The notes beneath the pieces were generated by a model that saw only the letters and a program-made list of their open reading frames with translations, made no database searches and was not told the origin of the DNA. This document shows positions 33,470 through 44,705 of a stretch of 64,000 nucleotides of DNA, in pieces. The position numbers were made by a program, and so were the translations under genes. Positions within the stretch are counted from its first letter, which is position 1; each line of letters opens with the position of its first letter. Origin of the DNA: Basidiobolus meristosporus CBS 931.73 (taxonomy: Eukaryota; Basidiobolomycota; Basidiobolomycetes; Basidiobolales; Basidiobolaceae); the NCBI GenBank assembly GCA_002104905.1, contig MCFE01000277.1, positions 1-64,000 on the forward strand, written 5' to 3'.

Positions 33470-34493
33470 TAGGAAATCAGCTGATGTTTTGCTCACTAAG
33501 ACTTAAAATGATCTTTATTGCAGTTGCAGCAGCTCTTGTTACACTGAATGTCAAAGCAAGTGATTGTCTAACTATTCTTCTGCTGCTGTCAGCAGTGGGG
33601 TTTGGTTGGAATCCAGACAACTTTGGGCCATTTTTTAGTGGCATATATATGGAAGTGAGTCAAACCAAATGAAAAATAGTGTTACATATATGTGTGTATG
33701 TGGTGCCACAACTTTATTTATAATGCTGACTATGGTGGGTCATCATTGAATCTTACTTTTATGTAGGTGCAATGTCTCAAATACATGACTATCTTAAATT
33801 AACATGAGTTTTGACCAAAAAATGATATAATAGCATTATGTTGTGGAGTGTTGAGCATTTTGCCCCATGGACAAGACTACTCTGATTCAATGCCATAAGA
33901 GAAGGGAAAAAGACCATGTGACTATTGTAGCAAGCCTCTCAGCTATGAAGCATGCATACAGCATAGGAAGTATTACAAGGATGATGGCCAGTGTTTTGCC
34001 ACATAGTCATATTTGACCATTCATCAGTCACTACTGTACTAACATTATCTTGCCAGCCAGCTGATACTTCTATATTGGCACCTGGCCATCTTTGTTGCCT
34101 TGCACAAACTGAGTCAGGTGAGTTTTTGACACCTTTAGGCTCACCTCAGCCTTCTGAATATGGTACTCAGTGTGATAGCTCTGACAAAGAAGGTTCACTG
34201 ATGGATTGTGAGCCTATCTCCCCTAACAACAGTACCATGTATGAGCCCAGTCAATTCCCAATATACAATGAGGCATCATCTGTTGAAACAAATACCTAGG
34301 ATACTTTATGGAGCCAAGTGAGCCCAGTGATTCATCTATTGGTAAATGCTGTCATGTTGTGGCAGAGAAGTGGCACTTTCCCCCTAATATCAATAATGGG
34401 GGCTTTGAGGATTTATTACTACTTCTTGGCAAAATCATTCTGGGATGCAACTTACCATGTATATGGCACAAGTGGACAACCTGCGTGCAGCTG
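33470..34493 (+). pseudogene. Plavaka-like element: leader and transposase N-terminus
   Basis: 33,530-33,840 is the leader; 33,890-34,490 is the N-terminal coding region: PCDYCSKPLSYEACIQHRKY (Cys/His cluster), VIFDHSSVTTVLTLSCQPAD, an acidic linker, and NINNGGFEDLLLLLGKI. The match to the copy at 41,210-40,650 (minus) breaks after GCAGCTG at 34,493; the next bases are GTAAGTATT. Confidence 0.6.
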
Positions 34494-35591
34494 GTAAGTA
34501 TTAAATTAACAAGTGTGAATATATAAACAAAATATTCTGATTGGAAAAATTCAATATGTCTTATGTTACTTAATCTGAATTATTTTTCTAATGTAAAATG
34601 CTAATAAATTCAAAATGTAAACTTATTACAAAATTAATCAAAATCAAATGTGGCTTGCCTTAAAGAGTAAGAACTTTTTCAACTATTCTCAATCACTCTC
34701 CAGCCTTTCATACATTTACTATTCACGCAACTATGGAACTTGAACTTCTCAAATCACTTGCCAGGCTTAGAATTAGCATTACTCAAGTAGAGAATGATCT
34801 AAATGTGTCATTAAATTCTTATACCTCATATTTGCATCAAGAAAATCTATAACTTTTACAAATTCCAACCCTAGTAATCACATATCTGTAACTATATCTT
34901 TGTGTCAAGTGATAATTAAAAGAGGTAGAAATAAAGGATTTGATGTGATTGTCAGTCCAAAATATATTCTAAATATTGTGGATATCATGATAAAATTCCT
35001 TATACACAACTTAAACAAAGACATAACTAAATGGCAATTTGCAGTAAATGTAACATCAAACATTAACTTGTAATATATTATATTATGAAATAATAATATA
35101 CAGATTAATGTAAAAAATAGTTGCAACAACAAGCAAAGATCTTTAAAACTTATTTTTAAATTGATGAGATACTGGTTCAGTTTGTCTAAAGTTGCCAAAC
35201 TAATAGTTAATGTCTTGGAAAACACTCTTTTGAAACTTTTTTATCATTTAATAACAACTTTGGTATTTTTTAACTTTATTAAGTTGTTGATTAAAATTTT
35301 CTGATTTACTTTTGATTTTTTTTGTACAAACTACCTTTATTATGGAGAAACTTTAACTGTCTTGCAAACTTCTTTTTACTTTAAGCTATTCCTGTTTTAA
35401 AAAACTTCTTCAAAATTTTTTTGCTGTATCAAATAGTTTAAATATACAGAACTCATCATATTGCTGTTATATAATTGATACCTAAGTTGTATTCCATCTC
35501 TTTTTAAATAAAGGTTTCAGCATGAATGCTGTCTGTTGAGCAATCTTAAATTATTCAGGTTTATCACAGGTGTTGTATTTTTGGAAAAAGG
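34494..35591. other. Very AT-rich block between transposase and exchanger remnants
   Basis: About 1.1 kb of extremely AT-rich sequence, unlike any other part of the window. The longest frame (35,225-34,905, minus, 106 aa) is hydrophobic low-complexity and I do not believe it. The last part (from about 35,530) is the start of the exchanger pseudogene. The rest may be non-coding upstream sequence or introns of that gene. Confidence 0.4.
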
Positions 35592-36775
35592 TGTTGTAAA
35601 AATTTGTATTTCCACCTAGATATTCACCTAGCTTAGTCACTTAGATCATTACCTTCATATCCTAGAGAATACTGACCAAATTTCTTGTCAGGATTTACTT
35701 AGAATATTTTCACCAAAATACCAGGTACCCAGAACATCAAAATTCTCAAAGTTGTCCAAACAGCCCCAAACTTTGCACACATGTTTGTGGAATCTTTCTT
35801 AGCCCATTCTAGGTGTTTGTTATGCCAAGACCAGGTAAAAGTATAACTACTACTTTTACATTCAATAAATCATTAAGTGAGAACCACATAATCTACTTGT
35901 TTTCCCAATCACTTCCAATATCTCCAAGACTCTTACAACAAAAGGTGCATACAAGTTTGTTGATGCAACTGCTTTATTGGCCCATAAAATACATGTACCA
36001 GATGTTTATATTGGTTTGTTGACTGCAGGAGCACAATGGGAAGAATTAATAGTTGATGTCATTGCTTTGATGTAAGGAGATAATGGTTTGGCCATTGGAA
36101 ATATTATTGGATCCATCACAGCAAATATTCTTGGTCTTTCTCTTTGGGTTTTCTTTTGAAACCTTTCATAATTACTGATAGAAGTTCTAAAACTGATTCT
36201 TGTATTATGCTTTTTATTTTACTCATAACATCTTGTTTATTTTCTACAAATATTGCTACTCACGTGAACGGTTGGCTTCTTATAATACTTTTTGTTATAT
36301 ACGTTATTACCATTGATAAAGGTATTAACATAGGACTTCTTAATTCCCCTGAGGATTCTGGCAGTGATAGCAACTCTGACAGCAATTCTGATCATGGTTC
36401 CAATAACAGCTTGAATGTGCAACAACCAGAAATATATATATATGTATTAACCATATTATTTGGGCTTGCTTTAACCTCTTTGGGTCATTGGCCTATTGTC
36501 AAATATTCTGTCTATTTTACTAAACCTTTTGGTATTTCTGATACAGCTACTGAATTAACAATTGTCTCTATTGGGACAACTCTCCCCAATTTGATAGTAA
36601 GTATCAAAGCCCCTTTGAAAGATCATGGAGGAATTCTAACCGCAGATACTGTTGGCAGGTATATATCTCTTATTACTCTTGTTTTAGGAGTTTCTGTGGT
36701 TATACAACCAGTTGCAATAGACGTTAATACTCTTTATTTTGACATTCCTATTATGTTATGTACATTGTTCACACT
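35530..36775 (+). pseudogene. Na+/Ca2+ exchanger (CaCA family) pseudogene
   Basis: Two half-repeats of a cation/Ca2+ exchanger can be read. First: GVVFLEKGAYKFVDATALLA (joined across the solo LTR at 35,592-35,940), VYIGLLTAGAQWEELIVDVI, a TAA stop at 36,073, then GDNGLAIGNIIGSITANILG (36,076-36,135), which fits the alpha-1 signature GNxxGSxxxN. After a one-base frame change near 36,145 come membrane segments, an acidic Ser/Asp loop (36,345-36,415) and the second repeat ATELTIVSIGTTLPNLIVSI with VLGVSVVIQPVAID (36,545-36,720). The last helix is cut at 36,775 by Plavaka sequence. In the family the alpha repeats form the ion pathway in the membrane. Several CpGs remain (36,263, 36,269, 36,302, 36,641, 36,722), unlike the neighbouring transposons. 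Confidence 0.75.
35592..35940 (+). mobile_element. Solo LTR, family Z, inside the exchanger pseudogene
   Basis: 349 bp, TGTTGTAAAAATTTG.. to ..CTCTTACAACA, with a perfect 5-bp duplication AAAGG (35,587-35,591 and 35,941-35,945). Removing it brings the two halves of the exchanger frame together in phase. Confidence 0.85.
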
Positions 36776-37535
36776 CCAGATATATTCCAGTAACTCCCTG
36801 TCTAAGGAAGCTAATGCAGTCCAACAAATATTACAAAGCTATACAGTACAACACTCAGTATCAGTCAAATGCAAACATATCCAATATATTTGATGGCAAA
36901 CATTTCAAACAGCTAAGAAGCAAGGGCTACTTTGAAGGTATGTTTGACCATGCCTTTGCCTTAGCACTTGATGGATTCTCATTAAAAGTACTCTACCAGC
37001 AAATCCTGCTGGCCACTGATTCTCATCAATCTGAATTTACCACCCATCTTATCATATCAGAGCAACATTCTGACAGTAGTCTTGCTGGTATCTGGGTCTA
37101 TATCACTGTCCAACCTGGATTGTTACCTGTATCAATTGCTGGATGAATCTTGTATGCTTTCCAGCAGGATAAGAGTAAATGGCTGTCATGTAAAAGCGCA
37201 TATTATCATCTGCATTGGAGATACCCCAGCCATCAGCAAGATAGCAGGCTTTTCCAGGTGCAATGGATTGTATTACAGTCAAATGTGTACAATCCAGGGG
37301 ATTTTCTCCATGACTCACACACATTATTATCACCCCAAACACCAGCACTAAGAGCATTATCTTCCCACAGAGAGAACATACAGAAGTCAGCATGCAATTG
37401 CAGCAAAGTTAGCAAGCTATAAGCCATTGGCCAGAATATGGAATCAATTGCAACTGGAGATACTAAGATAGAGGGTAGCTGTTGGTGCAAAAGCTTTCCA
37501 CTGGAAGCCATTCATTTGCTTTTTAATGATATCCC
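36776..37535 (+). pseudogene. Plavaka/tnp2-like transposase, central region
   Basis: Frames in order: KHFKQLRSKGYFEGMFDHAF with ALALDGFSLKVLYQQ (37,000); DSSLAGIWVYITVQPG; then AHIIICIGDTPAISKIAGFS and CTIQGIFSMTHTHYYHP (37,195-37,345). The pattern (DGF motif, then a DxPA..K.AGF motif followed by a C..C) is that of fungal Plavaka/tnp2 transposases with an RNase H-like core. The minus copy at 40,670-39,960 fills in the conserved SGPKSPSNLDSYLSSLLDQ block, which is frameshifted here. Several stops. Confidence 0.65.
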
Positions 37536-38240
37536 TGTTATATCCAAGAGAAAGGTGTAATAAAACTCTTAAATGAGTTAACTGAACCTAAGTGATAACT
37601 AAGTGCAGAATCTTGGAATTGTCAAGGGTGACAGAGATATTAGCAGAGAAGTTCTGGTCCAATATTGATTTTGTATATAGTTGAGTTGGGCTATAAAGGC
37701 AACAGAGTTGGTTTGCTATAGAGGCTAGGCTTGGTGTTCTTGGGAATGCTAGATATGCTAGGCTTGGGTGGAAACTAGAATGGAATTGTTGAATTCCTGA
37801 TTTTGCTGAGGCACAATCTTAATTTTGTTGAGACACACACTAAACCAAAAGGTTTAGTAATCTTTATTTATATATTTCTGATCAAGTTGAATTAGTAAGC
37901 ACCAAGAGACTGGACTAATTGAATCTGTTTCTGTTTGGGTATTGATCGGTGCATAAGATAAATGAAAAATTGCATCATTAATTAGCTGATGTCTTGGCAA
38001 CTACTAAGTGGTTGGATAGATTTCAGATGACTAACCCTTTGGAGAAGGCTAAGCAGATCTGTTGAGGATGTACTAATTACTTGAATATTAATCAGGTGTG
38101 ATGGCTAAAAATAGATTCTGAGAAGTGATAAAATAAATCATAACAGGGATTAGTTATGTTTGGGTTAGGGAAAATCAGTTAGGGTACTAGATTTCCTAAT
38201 AGAGTGAAATTGGCTAAGTTTTAAATGTTGATGCACAACA
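37536..38240 (+). mobile_element. Solo LTR, family V
   Basis: 705 bp, TGTTATATCCAAGAGAAAGG.. to ..GATGCACAACA, flanked by a perfect duplication ATCCC (37,531-37,535 and 38,241-38,245). It splits the Plavaka sequence between HLLFNDIP and LMTKLYMGHF. A reverse copy lies at 43,559-44,232. Confidence 0.85.
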
Positions 38241-39647
38241 ATCCCCATACTGATGACAAAGTTATACATGGGGCATTTCAAGCTAAATGTGCCCTTTGAG
38301 ATACCAGAGAAACTTGAAAGAATTGGCAAGATATTACTGAGTATCTGCTGCCCAAAGTACTTCTTATGGGCTACAATCAATATTCATATGCATATGCAAC
38401 AATACAAATGCAAAGACTGGATGAACTGGATATGTATTTATTCAAGTGGCGTTTTGAGCCATTCCCACCAAGAGTACATTGGAAGCATTGGAAGTCATAT
38501 GTGGACATTGTAGCAATATTTATCCAGAAGTAGATCACCAAAGCCAACTTGACACATCTACAGCTGTTGTGCAAGGAGTTTGTGACAGGATTTGAACTGC
38601 TATACAACAAACATAAAGCTGGATGTGTAGATCTCTGCCACTACTGTATCCATTCTCAACTCCACCTTGCACAGAGTGTGGAAAATATTGGGCCTTGCTT
38701 CACCTTTTGGGAGCTTCCTATGGAGCATATGTGTGGGGAGATAGGAAGTCAAGTCAAGTTGCAGGTACTACCATATCCCAATCTCATCAAGAATACTACC
38801 TTCAAGTCTGTCATGGATGTGATAAGTAGGCACATGGAGGACAGCCAGGAAGAGCTTGAAAATACTGAGGACAGATGTGCACATGGAGATACTTATGCCT
38901 ATGGCATTAAGAAGCTAAGCAGCTCCAATGCATGGGTAATCAGTTAAGTAATGCAAAGTTGGGTTGGGTGCAACAAGCAACTAATTCTTATTAGGAAAAC
39001 TCTACCAAGGTATGCCAGATTTCTCTTGGTCACAAGCCAACTTCTATACCATTCAATATGGAACTTGCACATACAAGAGCCAGAGCGCACTTATAAGGGG
39101 GACTAGATACCAGCAGGGAGAAGGAGTATATTGGCCAAATACAGAGAAGTTCTTTGCAGATATTCAGGATGTATTTATAGCTGAAGTGGCAACAACCAAG
39201 CATATGTTTGCAAGATGTGTATGTTACCAGCAGTACAAGGAATATGGCAACTTTGCAAGTATCATGCTAAAATGCTGTAAAGTAGAGGTGATAGAAGTAT
39301 GTCATTGGTAGCAGTTGTGCATGTTTGTAAAGTTTAGTAAACAGGAGGCCATAGTTTTTTTTGATTTGAACTATATATGGAATACCCAAGGTGGTAGTAG
39401 GCAAGCAAACAAGGAGGGGTGACTCTACAGTGGAATATATGAACTGCACAAGGGGAGGTAGAAAAAAGAAACACAATTTGGTAAATTGGTAGAGTAGCAT
39501 TATACAGAACTAGCTGTAGGCTGCCATACTGCCGTTATAATGCCATCACTAATTCCAAGATGCTGGTATTATGATGGTCTATAAATGGATTTCCAACAGC
39601 TGATCTGGATCAGGTCCACCTGTGGGACCAGATTATTTTTTACAGGG
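38241..39647 (+). pseudogene. Plavaka/tnp2-like transposase, C-terminal region and 3' end
   Basis: MTKLYMGHFKLNVPFEIPEK (38,253), HMHMQQYKCKDWMNW, then LHLLGASYGAYVWGDRKSSQ (about 38,705), a His/Glu-rich part (38,820-38,940), and a C-terminal block FSWSQANFYTIQYGTCTYKS..VATTKHMFARC (39,012-39,290). Frames alternate because of indels. A shortened 3' non-coding part follows, ending in the inverted terminus ..CCAGATTATTTTTTACAGGG at 39,647. Confidence 0.6.
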
Positions 39648-41236
39648 CTTTAGGTCTTGAATATTCTAAAATACCTTGTCAATTCTTTGAAATTTCTCTG
39701 ATATCTCAAAGGGCTCATTCAGCTTGAAATGCCCCATGTACGGCTTGGTCATTAGTATAGCTATTTTGCTGGAGAGCAAATGCATAACTCCCAGTGGAAA
39801 GCTTTTGTTTCAGCATATTATCTATATCTTTAGCATCTCTGGTATTTGAATAAGTTTGCATTATGGCTAATGGCATATAGCTTGCCAGCTTTGCTGCAAT
39901 TGTCTGCTGACTTCTATATGTTATCTCTGTGGGAAGATGATGTTCTTAGTATTAGTGCTTGGATAATAATCATGTGTGTGAGTTATGAAGTCAATCCACC
40001 AGATCTCACACATTTAATAGCAGTAGCATCTATTCTGCCCTCCAAAGCTGGCCATCCTATGGATGGCTGGGGTATCTCCAATGCAGATAATAATATGCCA
40101 TTTGACATGGTGGTTTGTTACTGGTATTCTGCTGGATAGCATACATACTTGATCCAGCAATGAACTCAGGTAGCTATCCAGGTTGGATGGTGATTTAGGC
40201 CCAGATATCAGTGAGACTACTATTAGATTTCTGCTCTGGTACTTCAAGATTGGCAGTAGATTCAGGTTGATGAGAATCAGCTGCCTGCAGGATTTGTCAG
40301 TTGAATACATGTACAATGGGAATCTATCAAGTGTTAAGGCAAAGGCATGGTCCTACATACCTTCAAAGTAGCCCTGGCTTCTTAGTTTTTTGTTATGTTT
40401 GCCATTAAATATATCAGAAATACTTGCACTTGATAGATACAGAGTGCAGTGCTTTGTAGCTTCACAATATTTGTTGGACTGCATAAGCTTCTTCAGACAG
40501 GGTATTACTGCAATATATTCATGGTCTGAACAATGTTTTCCTCCTATGGTGGCAGATTCCTTGCAAGTCAGATTTTTTGCCATAGTAGCATTTTCTGATG
40601 TAAATGCCATACAACTGTCCACACATGCTGGTATCAGGATGGTCTCTGGGTCATATGTGGCCAGCTGCATTGTAGTTCTCCACTAATACCAAGTACAAGG
40701 TAAGTAGCATCCTGGATTGATTTTGGCAGGAAATAGCAGTAAATCCTCAAAGCCCCCATTACTCATATTTGTGGATGAATGCCATTGCTCCAGCCACATC
40801 ATTGTATTATTCACCAGTAAATGGATTACTGGGCTCACCTGGCTCTACAAAGTATACTGGGCAGTTTCTTTCCACAGGTGCTGTCTTGATGCTTATTGGA
40901 ATTCTTCTGGGCTCATGCAGGGTACTGTTATGAGGAGAGATTGGCTTGTAATCCACCAGTGAGCCTTCTTTTTCAGGACTATCACTCTGTGGGCCATACT
41001 CAGAAGGTTGAGGTGATCCTAAAGCAGTTGCAAGCTCACTTGAATCAGTTTGCACAAGGTGACAAGTACAACTAGGCGCTGTTATGAAAGTATCAGGTGG
41101 CCAACAAGATATTATTGGTACAGTAGTGACTGATGAATGCTCAAATATGACTTGGCTGGCAAAATACTGGCTGTGATACTTGTAATACTCCACATGCCAT
41201 CTGTGTGCTTCATGGCTATGAGGCTGGTTACAATAT
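39648..41236 (-). pseudogene. Plavaka/tnp2-like copy (N-terminal and central regions)
   Basis: Reading from 41,236 down: N-terminus VIFEHSSVTTVPIISCWPPD and acidic linker (41,193-40,807); IAVIPCLKKLMQSNKYCEAT and GKHNKKLRSQGYFEGM (40,570-40,353); NLIVVSLISGPKSPSNLDSY (about 40,230); HIIICIGDTPAIHRMASFGG (about 40,090); and finally a degenerate GHFKLN region at about 39,740. It is cut on the left by the terminus of the copy ending 39,647 and on the right by the terminus starting 41,237. It gives the clearest view of the central domain. Confidence 0.65.
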
Positions 41237-43558
41237 CCCTATGAAAATAATTTGGTTATGTAGGTGGATCCAATCCAGATCAGCTGTCAGGATCCAGGAG
41301 TGGGTCCATCATGATGCTGGTAGCTTGGAATCATTGACCCTCTAAACAATCTTATGATGGGATTGAGATGGTACTTTGCTGATTTTACTGCTAAATAAAG
41401 TACAAAACTTGATGGTGTTTAAGCAGTATTTTGGCAAGAATTGCATGGCATTCTGACAGTCTTAATGCGCTCTACAATTATCTATGAGGACCTAACCAGT
41501 CAGTACATCCAATTTCCTTATATGGCAAGAAACTTGACAGTGCTCTAATGGTCTCATTGCAAAATGTGGCTGGCATTATAATGCTACTGTACCAATTTAC
41601 CAAACAGTATTTTCTTTTTCTACCTCCCCTTCCACCACTCAAATATTTAACTGTAGAATAAACCTCTTTATTTGCTTACCCACCAACACCTGAGGTATTT
41701 GATATATAGCTCAAATGAAAGAAACTATGGCCTCCTGCTTACTAACCTCTACATATGCACACACCTGCGGCAATAGATACACTTCTACTACCACAACTTT
41801 ACGGCTTTTAAGTGTAATACTTACAATGTTGCCATATACCTTGCAGTACTAGTAATATATACCTCTTGCAAACATATGCTTGGTTGCCGCCACTTTAGCC
41901 ATCAATACCTCCTGAATATCTGCAATGAACTTCTTTGTACTTAATCAATAAATACCTTCTTCCTGCTAGATTCTAGTCTTGATAATAGGGGCACTCTGAC
42001 TCTTGTTTGTGTGAACTCCATATTGAATGGTGTAGAGACTGGCTTGTGACCAAGAGAAACTTGGCATACTTTGGTAAAGCTGTCCTAACAAAAGTTAGTT
42101 GCTTGTTGTGCCCAACCCAACTTTGCATTACTTAGCAGATTACTCACATGTTGGGGCTGCTTAGCTTCTTAATGCCAAAGAAATAGATGTCATCATGTGC
42201 TCATCTGTCCTCAGTACTCTCCATCTCTTGCTGGTAGTCCTCCATGTGCCAACTCATCACATTCCTGATGGACCTGAAGGTAATATTCTTGATGAGACTG
42301 TAAATAGTAGTGCCAGCAACTTGAGTAGTCTTCCTATCTTCCCACACATCCACTCCATAGGAAACTCCCAAAAGGTGAAGGGAGGCCCAATATTTTCCAT
42401 ACATCAAGCAAGATGGAGTAGATAATGGATACAGTAGTGGCAGAGATTTGCATGTTCAGCTTTAGGCTGTTAGTTTAGCAGCTCAAATCACATCACAAAC
42501 TCTCTGCATAAAAGCTGTAGATGTGTCAAGTTGGTGTTGGTGATCTGCTTCTGAATATATTCCCACAATGTCAGTATATGACTCCCAATGCTTCCAATTT
42601 ACTCTTGGTTAATTCTCTGAGTGTTTGAGAGTCTTAGAAATAATGGATGTGATTATATGGTTTCAACTTAATGATTTATTGAATGTAAAAGTAATACTTA
42701 TACTTTTGTATGATCTTGGCATAACAGGCATGTATAGTAGGCTTAGGAAGGTCTCAAGAACCTGTGTGCAAGGTTTGGGGCAGCTTGGACAATTTTGAGA
42801 ACTTTCATGTTCTGATACCTGATATTTTGGTAAAAATATTAAAAGTAAATCTCAACAAGGAATTTGATCAGTATTCCCTAGGATTTGAAGATAATGATCA
42901 AAGTGACTAAGTTAGGTGAATATTTTGGTGGAATTACAAATTCCTACAACATTCAGAAGGCCACTAGAGTATATATATCTGGTTCATTGAGTCCTTGCAT
43001 TTGAATTGTTGCATATGTGTATGAATATTAATTGGAGCCTGTGAGAAGTACTTGGGATAGCAGATACACTGTAATATCTTGAGAATTCTTTCAAATTTCT
43101 CTGGTATCTCTAAGGGCTCATTCAGCTTGAAATGCCCCATGTACAACTTGGTTGTTAGTATAGGGATATTGCTGCAAAGCAAATGCACTACTCCCAGTAG
43201 AATGCTTTTGCTTTAACAGATACCCTCAATCTTAAGTATCTCTGGTTTCCAATTAATTCTGTATCTAGACAATGGCTTATAGATTGTTAACTTTGCTCCA
43301 ATTGCATGCTTACTTCAGTTCATTCTCTCTGTGGGAAGATAATGTTTTTAGTGTTGATGTTTGGATAGTAATAATGTGTATGAGTTATGGAGTAAATCCC
43401 CTGTATCTTGCACATTTGACAGCAATATCCTCCATTGTACCCAGAAAAGCTGGCTATCAACTGATGGCTGAGGTATCTCCAATGCAGATAAAAAAATGTG
43501 CATTGATAGGGCAGCCATTTAGTAGTATTCCACTTGAACACATACAAAATTCATCTAG
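41237..43558 (-). pseudogene. Plavaka/tnp2-like copy (central to 3' end)
   Basis: Left boundary CCCTATGAAAATAATTTGG at 41,237 is the element terminus. Minus-strand order: central region 43,547-43,320 (TFFYLHWRYLSHQ and, in another frame, CQMCKIQGIYSITHTHYYYP); TKLYMGHFKLNEPLEIPEKF (43,188-42,964); a Z repeat insertion (42,622-42,951); LHLLGVSYGVDVWEDRKTTQ (42,407-42,201); the C-terminal block (about 42,090-41,700); and the 3' non-coding region 41,600-41,237. The 5' part is replaced by a family V LTR. Confidence 0.6.
42622..42951 (-). repeat. LTR-like repeat, family Z
   Basis: 330 bp, reverse orientation (on + TGTTTGAGAGTCTTAG.. to ..TTCCTACAACA), matching the reverse of 35,592-35,940 including GTGTGCAAGGTTTGGGGC. 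It interrupts the Plavaka copy between the GHFKLN region and the following block. No exact duplication is visible. Confidence 0.65.
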
Positions 43559-44232
43559 TGTTGTGCATCAACATTTAAAACTTAGCCAATTTACTCCATT
43601 AGAAATTCTAGTACCTTATCAGATTTTCCCTAATCCAAACATAACTAATCCCAGTTATGGTTTATTTTATTACTTCACAGAATCTATTTTTAGCTGTCAC
43701 ACCTGATCAATTTTCATATGGTCATTACATCTTCAACTGATCTGCTAAGCCTTTCCAAATGATTGGTCATCCAAGATATATCCAACCACTTAGCAGTTGC
43801 CAAAACATTAGCTGATTGATGATGCAATTTTCATTTATCTTATGCACCTATCAACACCCAAACTGATCTCAATTAGTCCAGTCTCTTGTGCTTACTAATA
43901 TGACTTGTTCAGAAAAGTGTAAATAAAGTTTACCAAACCTTATTGCCTAGTTTGTGTCTCAGCAAAATTAAGAATTCAGCAATTCTGTTCCAGTTTCTAC
44001 CCATGCCTAGCATATCTAGCATTCCAAGAACACCAAGCCTAGCCTGCATAGCAAACCAACTCTGTTGCCTTTATAGCCAAACCCTGCTATATACAAGACC
44101 AATATTAGACCAGAATTGGTGTGCCAATATTTCTGTCACTCTCTGACAATAATAAGATTCTGCACTTAGTTGTCCTTTCCATTCAGTTAAACCATTCAAG
44201 AGTTTTATTACACTTTTCTCTTGAATATAACA
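43559..44232 (-). repeat. Family V LTR
   Basis: 674 bp; on + it runs TGTTGTGCATCAAC.. to ..TTGAATATAACA, the reverse of 37,536-38,240. The flanks (TCTAG and AGGAT) do not match, so this copy is at a rearranged junction. On its upstream side (minus strand) it abuts a copia gag fragment. Confidence 0.75.
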
Positions 44233-44372
44233 AGGATGCTCCTCTGTTATGACAACAACCCCCAGGCCATCTTCCTGTGATATTATCTTCATCTTCACCT
44301 GATAGATTTAGTAGTTTGACCCATTCAGCTTTTCAGCTGAGAGAAAAATTCCATCATTAGCAGTACTAGCTT
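44233..44372 (-). pseudogene. Ty1/copia gag N-terminal fragment
   Basis: Minus strand from about 44,372: STANDGIFLSAEKLNGSNY, a stop where Trp is expected, then VKMKIISQEDGLGVVVITEE. Copia Gag proteins start with a (K)LNGxNYxxWxxxM motif followed by a stretch ending in a VV, which fits. It is cut by the family V LTR at 44,232. Confidence 0.6.
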
Positions 44373-44705
44373 CTGAGTCTTAGAGATATTGGAAGTGATT
44401 GGAAGAACAAGTAGATTATATGGTTTTCACTTAATGATTTATTGAATGTGGAAGTAGTATTTACACTTTTACACAATCTTGGCAAGACAAGTACAAGGAA
44501 TATGCTTAGAAAGATCCCAAAAACAGGTGCGCAAAGTCTGGGGCTGCTTGGACAACCTTGAGATTTTTCATATCCTGAGTACCTGATATTTTGGTGAAAT
44601 ATTCTCAGTAAATACCAACAAGGGATTTGGCTTGAGCTCTCCGGCACTTGTTGACTATGGTCAAAGTGTCCAAGTTAAATGAATATCCAGGTGTAATTAC
44701 AAAAC
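44373..44705 (-). repeat. LTR-like repeat, family Z
   Basis: Reverse copy of the 35,592-35,940 repeat: the translated stretch TFNKSLSENHIIYLFFQSLP is shared, as are GGTACTCAGGATATGAAAA-type and CCAGACTTTGCGCACCTG-type stretches. The exact ends are lost. Confidence 0.6.

Noticed and set aside
34905..35225. 106-codon minus frame in the AT-rich block
   Set aside because: Low-complexity hydrophobic translation of very AT-rich DNA; no conserved motif.
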